DNA of 64,000 nt, from assembly GCF_016654015.1 (NCBI RefSeq), contig NZ_JAEPWM010000001.1:682001-746000 (forward strand), given 5' to 3'. A model generated the notes under the pieces. It was not told the DNA's origin. It ran no database searches and worked only from the letters and a program-made list of their open reading frames with translations. This DNA is from Ramlibacter ginsenosidimutans (GTDB lineage: Bacteria > Pseudomonadota > Gammaproteobacteria > Burkholderiales > Burkholderiaceae_C). Position numbers and translations under genes: made by a program. Below, one piece after another: positions 33,317 to 42,661 of this stretch; the stretch's first letter is position 1, and each line of letters begins with the position of its first letter.

Positions 33317-34876
33317 TCAACCCAGGCGGGTGAGGGCCTTCATGAATACCAGGTCCAGCGGCAGCACGAGGAAATGGACCAACACCAGCGCGATCCCGGC
33401 AGCGAGCACGCCACCTCCTGCAACCGCAAGCACGATCTTCCTGCGCTGCGCGCGTTCGGCTGCCACCGGGATGATCGGAATGGTGACCAGCGGACGCAGG
33501 CCCGTGATCGCACTGATCTGCCCGACACCGCGAACGACGCCGTGCATGGACTCCATCAGGCCGACCGCACCGGCCGGCACGCCCAGCGCCAGGAGGAAGC
33601 TCAGTGCCAGCATCTTCTTGCGGTCCGGCTTCACCGGCTTGTCGGGCAAGGCCGGCGGCTCGAGCACGGCGAAGCGCTCCGCCTTCTGGTCGTCTTCGAG
33701 GTTCTCGGCAACCTGCGCAGTCATCTGCTTGGCACGGATCTCCTCGTACTTGCGCTGCGCGCTCTGGTAGTCGCGGGTGAGCCCCGCCAGGTCCTTTTCC
33801 ACCTGGGGCGATTTCACCAGCGCCACGTCCATCTGGCCTAGTTGCGCCCGCAGGCTGCTCCGCTGCGCGGCCAGCACCTTCAGTCGCTGGCGCAGCGTCG
33901 CGGCGCGCGCATCGATCCGGGCCACTGCGGGGTCGGCAGACGCACCCGGCTTCGGCGCGGACGCGGCGCCACGGGCGTTGTCGACAGCCTCCTGCTCCAG
34001 CTTCGAGAGCCGGCGGCGTGCGGCCTTGACGTCGGGATGGCTCTCCGTGTACGTCGCGCTCAGGCGCGCGACTTCGGCCCGCGCCTTCTGCAGTTCCCCC
34101 GCGTTTGCGGCAGTGTCCGTGCCGGCCCAGGAACGCTCGGCTTCGAGGCTGCGCAATTCGTCTTCGGCCGCGGCCTGGTCGCGCTCCACCTGGCGCAGGT
34201 CCGACTCCACGCGCTGCATGGCAGCCATGCCGAGCGCCACGTTTTCCGGCAGGGCGGCCCCGTGCTCCTGCTTGTACTTGGCAATGGCCGCCTCCATGCC
34301 GTCCAGTTCCTTCTTCAGCTTGTCCGCTTCCTGGGTGAGGAACTCGGTGGTCTGCGAGGCCCGCTGCGTGCGCACCTTCACGTTCTCCGCCAGGAACAGC
34401 GTCACCAGGTCGTTCGCCACCGATTGCGCAACCTCCGCGCGCCGGTGCTCGAAGGAGAGCCTGAACGCGATGGTGGCCGGCCCGGCGCGGTCGGGGCGCA
34501 GGCTCGCATTCACCAGCTCCACCCCGATGCTCTTGCGCATGTAATCGATCTGGTCCGAGGGGGTGAGAGTGGACGCCGCGTCGGCGAACAGGTTGTACTT
34601 GCGGATAATCCGCAGCAGGTTCTCGCGCGTCATCACCCGCTGCTTGATGACCTCGATGCGCTCGTCCGCGTAGGAGGTTACTGTCGCCTGCACGAGGTCG
34701 GTGGGAATCTGCTGCGACTCGATCAGGATCAGCCCCGAAGACAGGTACGTGGGCGGCAGCAGCAGCGAGATTGCGACGCCGACGGCGAGCGTGACGGCGA
34801 AGCTGCCGACGATCAGCCAGGCGCGCCGCCTCAGGATCGTCAGGTAATCGGCAAGCGTCAGTTGGTAGTCGTCCAT
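33317..34876 (-). CDS. Wzz/EpsF-type polysaccharide chain-length determinant
   Basis: A 519-residue inner-membrane protein. A Wzz domain starts at the N-terminus (LTLADYLTILRRRAWLIVGSF), transmembrane helix 1 is about residues 20-40, a long periplasmic coiled coil follows (about 180-400), and C-terminal hydrophobic segments lie near 425-445 and 480-505. It sets polymer length with the autokinase and exporter. ATG 34876 follows GAGG by 5 bases; the GTG one codon earlier is less likely. Its proline-rich EPPALPDKPVKPDR segment before the last helices is typical. Confidence 0.9.
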   Translation of the reverse strand: MDDYQLTLADYLTILRRRAWLIVGSFAVTLAVGVAISLLLPPTYLSSGLILIESQQIPTDLVQATVTSYADERIEVIKQRVMTRENLLRIIRKYNLFADAASTLTPSDQIDYMRKSIGVELVNASLRPDRAGPATIAFRLSFEHRRAEVAQSVANDLVTLFLAENVKVRTQRASQTTEFLTQEADKLKKELDGMEAAIAKYKQEHGAALPENVALGMAAMQRVESDLRQVERDQAAAEDELRSLEAERSWAGTDTAANAGELQKARAEVARLSATYTESHPDVKAARRRLSKLEQEAVDNARGAASAPKPGASADPAVARIDARAATLRQRLKVLAAQRSSLRAQLGQMDVALVKSPQVEKDLAGLTRDYQSAQRKYEEIRAKQMTAQVAENLEDDQKAERFAVLEPPALPDKPVKPDRKKMLALSFLLALGVPAGAVGLMESMHGVVRGVGQISAITGLRPLVTIPIIPVAAERAQRRKIVLAVAGGGVLAAGIALVLVHFLVLPLDLVFMKALTRLG

Positions 34877-34883
34877 CACGGCC

Positions 34884-36026
34884 TCAGAGATCAGATGCGC
34901 TGTAGGTCAGGACCAGCGCGATCCTGTTGCTGCGGGCCGTGCCCTCGAGGCCCTGCTGCCGGTTGACCGAGCCACGGACCGACACCTGCCACCCCGGCGT
35001 CCATTGGTGCACCCACGCGACGCTCGCGAAGGTGTTCGTGCTCTCCGGGTCGGACTGCAGGCTGTAGGCCGCCTGGAGGTTCAGCGAGCTGCGCGGTCCC
35101 AGCTCGTAGCGCAGGTGTGCCCGGCCTTCACGGCTTTCCACGAGGCCGCCGACGGTGTAGTTCACACTGGGCGTACGGGCCAGGTCGATGCCGCCCGACC
35201 AGCGTTGGGCGGTGTACTCCGCGCTCAGCCGTCCTTGCCAGCCATCCTTGGAGGGGTGGTTGAAATGCATGGGCCCAGCACTCGCGTCGAGGCGCAGCGC
35301 CTCACTCAGCGACTGCGTAATGCCCAGAAGCGCGCCGGCGGCCATGCTGCTCGTGCGCCCGGAGCCGGCTTGAGCTGCATCTGTCCTGGGTTCGGGGCGG
35401 TAGTACTGCCCGTTCACCGCGGCATACCAGCTGCGGCGTTCGTCCTGCTGCCACGTAAACCGCGCCGCGCCCACGGTCAGCCGGGAGTCCGGCGTTTGCA
35501 CGTCGGTGTACTGGTCCCACTCCTGGTTCAGATCCACGCCGGCCCTGCTGCGAGCGCTCAGCTCGCGGGTCCAGCTGCCTGCGATGGAGTACAAGGTGCG
35601 CGCGCCATCGACACCGACCGGCACGTGCTCTCGCACGTCGACGGCACGAAGCGCACGCCGGTCCACCAGGAGAGCCAGCTGCGCCGTGTCCACTGCATCG
35701 GCGTGTTTCCAGACGCCGCGCAGTCGCGGGTCCACGCGGTCCTTCGCCACGTCCGTATTGCTGCTCTTCTCCACCGTGAGCCCTGCCTCCAGGTCGAATT
35801 CCTCGTTGCCATAGACATAGCCGGTGGTCAGGTTGGGGAGGACTCGGAACCAGGTCGTGCCTCGGGGGTCGGTCACGCTCATGTTCGGGTTGGAGTCCCG
35901 TTCAATTTCCGTCTGCACGTTCAGCGAGTACAGCGTCCGCGACTGGGCTAGGGCTGCGGTCGCCCCCGCCGCGCCTGCGACCACCAGGAAGCCGCGCGCG
36001 ATCCGCCCCGCCACCGCTGCCCCCAC
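34884..36026 (-). CDS. Outer-membrane beta-barrel protein of the PEP-CTERM/EPS system
   Basis: A 380-residue exported protein with signal peptide (cleaved near AALAQS, residue 28). The rest is a series of alternating hydrophobic beta-strands ending in a barrel-closing strand RIALVLTYSASDL, as in the exosortase-system associated beta-barrel family. It may be the outer-membrane exit or anchor for the polymer. It starts at GTG 36026, one base after the stop of the Wza-like gene (TGAGGTG), consistent with coupled translation. Confidence 0.8.
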   Translation of the reverse strand: MGAAVAGRIARGFLVVAGAAGATAALAQSRTLYSLNVQTEIERDSNPNMSVTDPRGTTWFRVLPNLTTGYVYGNEEFDLEAGLTVEKSSNTDVAKDRVDPRLRGVWKHADAVDTAQLALLVDRRALRAVDVREHVPVGVDGARTLYSIAGSWTRELSARSRAGVDLNQEWDQYTDVQTPDSRLTVGAARFTWQQDERRSWYAAVNGQYYRPEPRTDAAQAGSGRTSSMAAGALLGITQSLSEALRLDASAGPMHFNHPSKDGWQGRLSAEYTAQRWSGGIDLARTPSVNYTVGGLVESREGRAHLRYELGPRSSLNLQAAYSLQSDPESTNTFASVAWVHQWTPGWQVSVRGSVNRQQGLEGTARSNRIALVLTYSASDL

Positions 36027-36027
36027 C

Positions 36028-36591
36028 TCAAGGCACCATGACGGTGTCGCCGGCCCGCATGACTACGTTGGACTCCAGCGCCTGCCCTTTCAGCAGTTCG
36101 CTGTAACGCACACGCAGGGTCTGCTGGCGCGCGTCTCCTGGAGCCTTCCGCAGGACGACAATCGAATCGGCGTCGGCGAAGCGGTCGAGGCCGCCGGCCT
36201 GGCTGAGGACCTGCAGCACCGTGGTGTCCGTGCTGGTCAGCGCAATGGGGCCCGGCTTGAGAACCTTGCCGAGCACATAGACGCTGTTGCCCTCGGTGGC
36301 GGTGACTACCACGCTCACCACCGCGTCCGGAATGTAGGTCTTGAGGCCTTCGCGGATGCGCCTTTCCACTTCCACGCTGGACGCACCGGCGACCTGGATG
36401 CGGCCCACGAGGGGGAAACTGATGCTGCCGTCGGGGAGGACCCGCACTTCACGATTAAGCGTTTCCTCCTTCCACACGGAGACCTGCAGGCGGTCGCCGG
36501 GGCGCAGGGCGTAGCCGTCAGCTGCGGCTTGGGCGCAGGCGGCGCACGCCGCGAAGACGCAAAGGAGGAACAACACGCAGCGATGAATCAT
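36028..36591 (-). CDS. Wza/EpsE-type polysaccharide export protein
   Basis: A 187-residue periplasmic/outer-membrane protein: signal peptide to about residue 24, Poly_export domain (YALRPGDRLQVSVWKEETLN, with VLPDGSISFPLVG), then one SLBB domain with VYVLGKVLKPGPI. It is short like the EpsE proteins of exosortase clusters and lacks the C-terminal helix that lines the Wza pore; the neighbouring barrel may supply outer-membrane passage. Confidence 0.92.
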   Translation of the reverse strand: MIHRCVLFLLCVFAACAACAQAAADGYALRPGDRLQVSVWKEETLNREVRVLPDGSISFPLVGRIQVAGASSVEVERRIREGLKTYIPDAVVSVVVTATEGNSVYVLGKVLKPGPIALTSTDTTVLQVLSQAGGLDRFADADSIVVLRKAPGDARQQTLRVRYSELLKGQALESNVVMRAGDTVMVP

Positions 36592-36617
36592 GACAGCCTC
36601 TCGATTTCACCCGACGC

Positions 36618-37019
36618 TTACAGCTTGCGCCGGCTCGAAATCCCCAGGAACGCCAGCAGCGCCGAGCCGAACAGCCACATGGCTCCCGGCAGCGGCACAT
36701 CTGTGATCCGGGAAGGCACTGCGTGCTGGTCGGAAAGGGTTCCCACCTGCAGCACGTACTCGCCTGCGCTGAGCAGGTAGGTGTGCAAGGGTGACCCGGT
36801 TTTCAGGGCCCGCTCCGCGGCGGGCACGTGGTCGGGAACCGAGGGCAGAACGATCGCCGAGGCCGCCTGGACGACCGCTTGCTGCACGTCCGCAGGGGCG
36901 CCGTGGGGGGCAGGCGCGGCCTGCGGCTCGTGCCGCAGCGGAACGGGCGCTGCGTGCACGAACCCTGCCGAAGCCAGGGTAGCAGCAACAGCCAACGCCA
37001 CCAGGCGCGCCTTCATCAT
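36618..37019 (-). CDS. Small VPLPGA-CTERM sorted protein
   Basis: A 133-residue exported protein: signal peptide ending VHAAP, a Pro/Ala-rich mature part, and a sorting tail VPLPGAMWLFGSALLAFLG followed by SSRRKL. VPLPA-type tails are the ones recognised by XrtD exosortases, and an XrtD-like enzyme is encoded three genes away. GGAG lies about 8 bases before the ATG at 37019; a GTG and a second ATG flank it. Its position inside the EPS operon suggests it is a dedicated surface component made with the polymer. Confidence 0.85.
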   Translation of the reverse strand: MMKARLVALAVAATLASAGFVHAAPVPLRHEPQAAPAPHGAPADVQQAVVQAASAIVLPSVPDHVPAAERALKTGSPLHTYLLSAGEYVLQVGTLSDQHAVPSRITDVPLPGAMWLFGSALLAFLGISSRRKL

Positions 37020-37119
37020 CACGACGACTCCAAGGATTTACGAAACCGGACCTCAGGTTACGGACCCGACCACGCGCTCACAATGGTCCGTTGGTGCCAA
37101 CCTGCGCAAAGGTGTGCCG

Positions 37120-38544
37120 TCAGTACGCGTTCGCCCCCGTGAGCGCGCGGGTGGTCCGCACCAGGATCGAGAGGTCCAGCCAGAGCGACCAGTTGTTGAT
37201 GTACTCGATGTCGCTCTCCACGCGCAGCAGCATCTTGTCGATCTCGCGCGTTTCGCCGCGGTGACCGCGCACCTGCGCCAGCCCCGTGATGCCCGGTTTG
37301 ATGTTGTGGCGAGCAAAGTAGTGGGCGATGTGCTGCCCGTACTCCACGTCGTGCTGCACTGCATGCGGCCGCGGCCCCACGAGCGACATCTGGCCGGCAA
37401 TCACGTTGAAGATCTGCGGCAGTTCATCCAGGCTGGTACGCCGCAGGAAGGCACCCACCCGCGTGATACGCGGGTCGCCCTGCCGAGCCTGCGCCACCAC
37501 CCCATGGTCATCGTGCACGTACATGCTTCGGAACTTCCAGATGTGGAAGCGCTTGCCGCCCCAGCCAAGGCGCGCCTGCCGGAAAAACACCGGCCCAGGG
37601 CTGTCCATGCGGATCGCGACGGCGATCGCGACCATCAGCGGCGCCAGGACCACGAGCAACAGAACCGACAGGCCCACATCCTCGATCGCCTTGAGCATGC
37701 GTGACGTCCCGATCAGCGGCGTTTCGGACAGGGTCAGCACCGGCAAGCCGGCGATCTCGCTGACGGTGTGGTTCACGAGGCGCAGCGAGAAGATATCGGG
37801 CACCCAGTGCACCGCGACATGCCGGTCGAGCAGCCGGAAGTACAGGCTCTCGACGATCTCCGAGGCATTCAGCGGAATCGCGAAGTAGACCGTGCGCACG
37901 TTGTGCGTGTCGATCAGTTGCATCAACTGCTCGAGGCGGCCGAGGCATGGGGCCGACTTGCCGAAGTTGGGCCGCTGCGCGTCGTTCGCCGCCCCGTCCT
38001 CCTGCTCCAGCCGCACGAGGCCCACCACCTCCTGCCCAAGCCACTCGTTGGCATCGATGCGCTGATTCAGGAACAAAGCAAGCCGGCCCGTCCCGACGAT
38101 GAGCACCTTGTTCGGCTCCGCCGCGTGCCGGGACACTTCCCGCGACAGCATGCGCATCAGCAGGTGCAGCAGCACCTGGTACACATAGCCATAGAGGAAC
38201 AGCTGCCCGAGCAGCAGGCGCGAAAAGCTCTCCGCCTGCTTCGTGACGAAGCCCAGGGCGATCAGGACGACAAAGGTCAGTGACCACGCCTGCAGCAGGT
38301 CGAGCGCCTTGCGCGTGAAGTTCGCGTTTCTGCGGTAGATGCCGAACACGTCGTACATCAGGCCGAGCGTGCAAAGCAGCAGGAAGACGAACACCGTGTA
38401 CCGCGCCGTCAGCGCGCCGATGTGGCGCGAGATCAGCATGTAGCACAGGCCGACGACGACGAGCCCGTCGAGCACCGCCTGCAGGTCGGCGATGCTGCTG
38501 CGGCGACGGATGACGGCGGAGCGCGCGAGGATCTGCTGGTCCAT
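37120..38544 (-). CDS. Undecaprenyl-phosphate sugar phosphotransferase (EpsB/WcaJ-like)
   Basis: A 474-residue inner-membrane enzyme that attaches the first sugar-1-phosphate, usually glucose, to undecaprenyl phosphate. Four N-terminal transmembrane helices (about 20-150), a CoA-binding-like Rossmann region (VLIVGTGRLALFL), a fifth helix near 285 and the catalytic bacterial sugar-transferase domain with WKFRSMYVHDD, RRTSLDELPQIFNVIAGQM and SLVGPRPHAV. It starts one base after the exosortase stop (TGACATG). An in-frame upstream extension is ignored because it lies inside the exosortase gene. Confidence 0.95.
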   Translation of the reverse strand: MDQQILARSAVIRRRSSIADLQAVLDGLVVVGLCYMLISRHIGALTARYTVFVFLLLCTLGLMYDVFGIYRRNANFTRKALDLLQAWSLTFVVLIALGFVTKQAESFSRLLLGQLFLYGYVYQVLLHLLMRMLSREVSRHAAEPNKVLIVGTGRLALFLNQRIDANEWLGQEVVGLVRLEQEDGAANDAQRPNFGKSAPCLGRLEQLMQLIDTHNVRTVYFAIPLNASEIVESLYFRLLDRHVAVHWVPDIFSLRLVNHTVSEIAGLPVLTLSETPLIGTSRMLKAIEDVGLSVLLLVVLAPLMVAIAVAIRMDSPGPVFFRQARLGWGGKRFHIWKFRSMYVHDDHGVVAQARQGDPRITRVGAFLRRTSLDELPQIFNVIAGQMSLVGPRPHAVQHDVEYGQHIAHYFARHNIKPGITGLAQVRGHRGETREIDKMLLRVESDIEYINNWSLWLDLSILVRTTRALTGANAY

Positions 38545-38545
38545 G

Positions 38546-40168
38546 TCAGTCCGGCACGAAAGGCCCGAGCTTCGGCGCCGCGGCGCGCACGAAGCGCTGG
38601 AGGCGTGCATCGGCCGCGCGCGTGTCCTCGTTGGGCGCCACCTCGGTCATCACGCGGACCAGCGCGCCGTCGGTGCGGTTGCGCAGCACCGCGTCGACGA
38701 GCAGGTGCCATTTCACCGCGTACTCGTTGGCGAGCCGCTCCCCGCGTTCCTGGAACCAGTAGTAGACGAGCGCGCGTTCGCGGCCGCGGTCGACCTGGAC
38801 GCGCACCGCCGTGAGTTCGGTATCGTCGCCGGCAGGGACCTGCACATTCCGCAGGTCCGAGATCACCCAGCCCCCGCCGGGGATGCAAACTTGCGGCGAG
38901 TGCGGAGAGACGCCCTTGCGCTGCGACGCGTAGTACGCCACGTAGAAATTGACGCTCTCGCTCGCCGGCCCGACGTAGTCCGCCAGCACGTAGTCCTCCA
39001 GTCCGAGCGCGCGTTCCACGTCGACCGGCATCGACGCTTCGCGCGCGCTCCAGCCTTCCAGTTCGCTGGGGAACAGGCGCAGCGAGGTGCGCGCGGGCCG
39101 AATCTCGTCACGGACGTCCAGCGAGTGCACCGCGATGAAGGCCAGCAGCAGGAGCAGCACCGCTGCACTCAGTACGCCTGCGGCGCGGGCCGGGCCAGCG
39201 CCCGAAGGCGGGACGGGCTGCACCTGCGGAAATTGCTGCACCTCGAACAGGCTGCGTCGCCGGGTGAACCGCTCGATGGCCATGATCTCCAGGGTGAGCA
39301 CGACCTGGCAGGCGATGAAGATGATCCAGCCTTCGAAATAGTGCAGGAAGCCGTTGGCCATCCCGCTGCCCCACTGATCCACGAGCACACCGGTCACCGC
39401 AATGCGAATGCTGTTCGTGAACACGGTGATCGGAATGGTGGACAGCATCAGCAGCACGCGCCAGCGCAGCGCGGCCGGATACATGTAGGCCATGAGGAAT
39501 CCCACGCTTAGCAGCGGGTAGAGATAGCGCAGGCCGCTGCATGCCTCGATGACCTGGAGCTTGAAGCTTCCCAGGTCGATCACGTTGCCTTCCAGGTAGA
39601 CCGAGTAATTGAAGGCCCGCAGCATCGCGACGCCCAGGTTGGACGAAACCAGCTGAAGCCGCCACGTGAGCTGCGACTCCACCAGGTAAGGCATCGGAAC
39701 CGAGAACAGCAGCACCGCGATGGGAAGCAGCGTGATGCGCAGCATCGAGCTGCCGCCGTAGCAGAGGACCAGGCCTGCCAGCGACAGCAGGAACGCGAGC
39801 TGGATCAACAGCATGAGGGCGGTCAGCTCGCCGAGCAGCAGCGACGCGGCTGCAAGGGCCAAGACAGCGATGCCCCACCGCGACGGCTCCCCGCGGCTTT
39901 GCACCAGCGCCTCTCGGCGACTCCAGAGCAGCCACAGCGAAATCAGCGGGATGAAGTACCCATGGCTGTATTCCTCCTGCCGATGCCACCGCAGCGCCAG
40001 CTCCGCGAGGCCGCCAAAACAGGCAAGGAAGGCCGCGACGATGCCGAGGGCCAGGAGGGCTTCGTCGAGCCCCGGGCGGTGCGCAAGGGTGCGCCCGGAA
40101 TCGGTGGACGCTCTCCCGGGGAGCGAGGCGTTCTCGGAGAGAACCGGGATCGGGGGAGTGGCTGCCAA
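38546..40168 (-). CDS. xrtD: Exosortase fused to EpsI domain (XrtD-type)
   Basis: A 540-residue inner-membrane protein. Residues 35-310 are an eight-helix exosortase with all three catalytic residues: C210 in EACSGLRY, R255 in NSIRIAVTG and H276 in FLHYFEGW. Residues about 335-540 are an EpsI domain (SELEGWSARE, YYASQRKGVSPHSPQVCIPGGGW), normally a separate gene. This fusion is the hallmark of the VPLPA-CTERM-specific exosortase. It would cleave sorting tails such as those at 26432, 27483 and 36618. The start is TTG at 40168; no ATG lies near, and AGGG is 11 bases upstream. Confidence 0.92.
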   Translation of the reverse strand: MAATPPIPVLSENASLPGRASTDSGRTLAHRPGLDEALLALGIVAAFLACFGGLAELALRWHRQEEYSHGYFIPLISLWLLWSRREALVQSRGEPSRWGIAVLALAAASLLLGELTALMLLIQLAFLLSLAGLVLCYGGSSMLRITLLPIAVLLFSVPMPYLVESQLTWRLQLVSSNLGVAMLRAFNYSVYLEGNVIDLGSFKLQVIEACSGLRYLYPLLSVGFLMAYMYPAALRWRVLLMLSTIPITVFTNSIRIAVTGVLVDQWGSGMANGFLHYFEGWIIFIACQVVLTLEIMAIERFTRRRSLFEVQQFPQVQPVPPSGAGPARAAGVLSAAVLLLLLAFIAVHSLDVRDEIRPARTSLRLFPSELEGWSAREASMPVDVERALGLEDYVLADYVGPASESVNFYVAYYASQRKGVSPHSPQVCIPGGGWVISDLRNVQVPAGDDTELTAVRVQVDRGRERALVYYWFQERGERLANEYAVKWHLLVDAVLRNRTDGALVRVMTEVAPNEDTRAADARLQRFVRAAAPKLGPFVPD

Positions 40169-40280
40169 GGTACGTCAGGCCCTGCGAATCGGTCGCACGG
40201 GTTTGTGATAACGCGGATGCGCCAGACCATACGCACCGCCGGCAGCAGGCACAACGGCACGAAGGAACCAACGCAGGGCG

Positions 40281-41462
40281 TCAGCGCTGCCGGCCCGTCC
40301 GGACCCACTCCGTCTGCCTCCGCACGACGAAGCCGGCGTAGAGCGGAAGCTTCTTCATCACGTACAGCGGCGACGACAGCAGTTCGGGCCAGCGCACCCA
40401 GCTGCGGCCGACGCGCCACCAGGCGAGCAGCACCGCCGCCGCGAAAGCGAGGACGGTGCCGAATCCGAGGAGGACCAGGAGGACCGGTCCCCCGGTGGCG
40501 AGCACCCATGCGCTAGCAAGACACGACACCAGCACGAGCAGCGCCAGGAATGCCAGCGGCGGCACGCAGAGGTCCAGGGCGAGCGCGATGGCTCCGGCAT
40601 TGCCGCTGCGGCAGCCCCGCAGCAGCAAGGGGAGTGCCTCGGACACGATCATCGCGAGGTGCCCGTGCTCCCAGCGCTTGCGTTGGGAGCGCTGCGCCGC
40701 GCCGTCCTGCGGGAACCAGCTGTCGACACGCGCTTCCCGGCAAAAGATCGCTGCTCGTCCGGCGGCGGCGAGCTTCACACCGAGTTGCAGGTCCTCGGTG
40801 AGGTGGCTGCTTCCGAGCTCCACGTTGCCGATGCAGTCCCAGGGAAACGCCATACCTGTGCCCATGAGTTGGCAGGGCAGGCCCAGTCGATGCAATCCGA
40901 GCGGCCGCAGCTGGTTCTTCAAGGCCCAGGCGAACGACGCCATCCGCAGCGACAGCCTGCTACCCGGGTGAGCGGAGAGAAGGTCCAGGGCCTGAACGGG
41001 CCGGCCGGTCGCCGCCGCGCGGGCGGCCAGCAGGTCCAGCGCGCCGGAAGCCGGAATGCAATCGGCATCCAGCATCACGAGCACCGGGGGCGGCGCGCTG
41101 TGCAGGTGCCGGACGCCGAACGCGAGCGCGTACCCTTTCCCGCGCAGCGAGGCATCGTGACGTTCGATGACTTCCGCCCCGGCGGCGCGCGCCTCGGCGG
41201 CCGTGGTGTCCGAACAGTTGTCTGCGACCACCAGCAGCCGCGCACTTGCGGGCAACTGCGCGCGCACGGCCGCGATGGTCGTCTGGATCGTCCCTGCCTC
41301 GTCATGCGCGGGCACGAGCACCACGTACGGCGGCACGTCCTCCACTGCACGAGACTCGTGCCTTGCGCCAGAACCCGCGACCACCTCGACCAGCAGGACG
41401 AGCACGAGAAGCGCCACCGCGACGATGAAGGCGGCCGCGATGGAAAGAAGCACCATGCTCAT
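40281..41462 (-). CDS. Membrane glycosyltransferase, family 2
   Basis: A 393-residue processive-type GT2. It has one N-terminal transmembrane helix (about 5-28), a GT-A domain with VVLVPAHDEAG, DADC (the DxD site) and TEDLQLG, the acceptor-side QRKRW motif, and three C-terminal helices. The ATG at 41462 overlaps the TGA of the upstream glycosyltransferase (ATGA), so the two are coupled. It adds a sugar to the lipid-linked repeat unit or polymerises; the sugar is not predictable. Confidence 0.9.
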   Translation of the reverse strand: MSMVLLSIAAAFIVAVALLVLVLLVEVVAGSGARHESRAVEDVPPYVVLVPAHDEAGTIQTTIAAVRAQLPASARLLVVADNCSDTTAAEARAAGAEVIERHDASLRGKGYALAFGVRHLHSAPPPVLVMLDADCIPASGALDLLAARAAATGRPVQALDLLSAHPGSRLSLRMASFAWALKNQLRPLGLHRLGLPCQLMGTGMAFPWDCIGNVELGSSHLTEDLQLGVKLAAAGRAAIFCREARVDSWFPQDGAAQRSQRKRWEHGHLAMIVSEALPLLLRGCRSGNAGAIALALDLCVPPLAFLALLVLVSCLASAWVLATGGPVLLVLLGFGTVLAFAAAVLLAWWRVGRSWVRWPELLSSPLYVMKKLPLYAGFVVRRQTEWVRTGRQR

Positions 41463-42661
41463 GGCAACACTCCAAAATGTTGCGCCAGCTTGCGGGCGCC
41501 CCCATCCGCCGAATGGCGCTGCAGCACTCGTTCGCGCGCGCTGAGTCCCATTTTTTCCAGCCGCCGCGGGTCCGCCAGCAGCAGTTCGGTGCACGCCCGT
41601 GCCAGTGCGGAGCAATCGCCCGCCGGCACGAGCCAGCCTTCCTGGCCCGGCCGCACGAGCTCCGGAATCCCGGCGATCAGCGTGGAAATGACCGGCCTCG
41701 CAAGCGCCATCGCTTCCATGATCACCACGGGCAGGCCTTCCGCGAAACTGGCCAGCACCAGGCCGCGGGATTGCAGCAGCAGCGATCGGACCTCATCGCC
41801 GCTCACCCAGCCCGTGATGCGCACGCGGTCGCCCAACCCGTACGCATCAATCAGGTCTTGCAACTCGCCGCGCATTTCGCCGTCCCCGGCGAGCACCAGC
41901 TCGAAGTCGAGACCCCGCGCTGCCATGTCGCGCGCGGCGGCCAGCAGCAGCGCCTGCCCCTTCTGCTCGCAAAGGCGACCCACGCACACCAGCATGCGCG
42001 AGTCGTTCGAGACGACCGGACCGGGTTCGGCAAAGCGCTGCTCGATGCCGCAGCGCACGACCTTGACCTTCGGCCATTGCGCATGCGGTACCCAACGGAA
42101 AAGCTGGCTGCGGCCGAAAGAGCTCACGGCTGCAACGAAAGCAGCGCGTTCGATCTTCTCGCTAAGGTGCAGCCCGGCGGGCGCGTCGAACTCCTCGGGC
42201 CCGTGCACGGTGAACGAAAACGGCGGGCCGCCCAACTCCGCGCACAGCATGGCGACTTCCGCGGGATTGGTGCCGAAGTGCGCATGCACGTGGGCAACGC
42301 CCTCGCGAAGCAGCAGTTCGCGCATCAGGCACGCCTGGGCGAGGTACGCCAGGTGCACTGGGGCAGGGCGCGGAGACATGCGAGCCATGCGCACCGCAAG
42401 CTGCGCGGCCCTCAGGAATCGGCCCGGCGAGGCCAGCATGGCGCGAGCCGACGCGGCGAGCAGCGGCCCCAGGCCGTCGCGCAGCAGGTACTGCGTTTTC
42501 CTGCGCTCCTCGTGGTCCGCCTCGTCCACGATCGTGTCGCTCCAGCCGCGCGAGGCGATCCGCAACACGGCCACGCCCATCGCTTCGAGCGCGAGGATCT
42601 CGCGCCGGATGAAGCTGTGGCTTACCTTCGGGTACTGGTTGACCAGGTAGGCGACGCGCAT
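41459..42661 (-). CDS. Glycosyltransferase family 4 (WcaC/colanic-acid type)
   Basis: A 400-residue GT-B retaining enzyme. The N-terminal acceptor domain starts MRVAYLVNQYPKVSHSFIRREI, typical of colanic-acid-type transferases; HVHAHFGTNPAEVA is the conserved His region; CVGRLCEQKG opens the donor domain, and FAEGLPVVIMEAM is the E-x7-E sugar-nucleotide motif. It starts immediately after the stop of the upstream GT2 and overlaps the next gene by 4 bases. Confidence 0.92.
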   Translation of the reverse strand: MRVAYLVNQYPKVSHSFIRREILALEAMGVAVLRIASRGWSDTIVDEADHEERRKTQYLLRDGLGPLLAASARAMLASPGRFLRAAQLAVRMARMSPRPAPVHLAYLAQACLMRELLLREGVAHVHAHFGTNPAEVAMLCAELGGPPFSFTVHGPEEFDAPAGLHLSEKIERAAFVAAVSSFGRSQLFRWVPHAQWPKVKVVRCGIEQRFAEPGPVVSNDSRMLVCVGRLCEQKGQALLLAAARDMAARGLDFELVLAGDGEMRGELQDLIDAYGLGDRVRITGWVSGDEVRSLLLQSRGLVLASFAEGLPVVIMEAMALARPVISTLIAGIPELVRPGQEGWLVPAGDCSALARACTELLLADPRRLEKMGLSARERVLQRHSADGGARKLAQHFGVLP

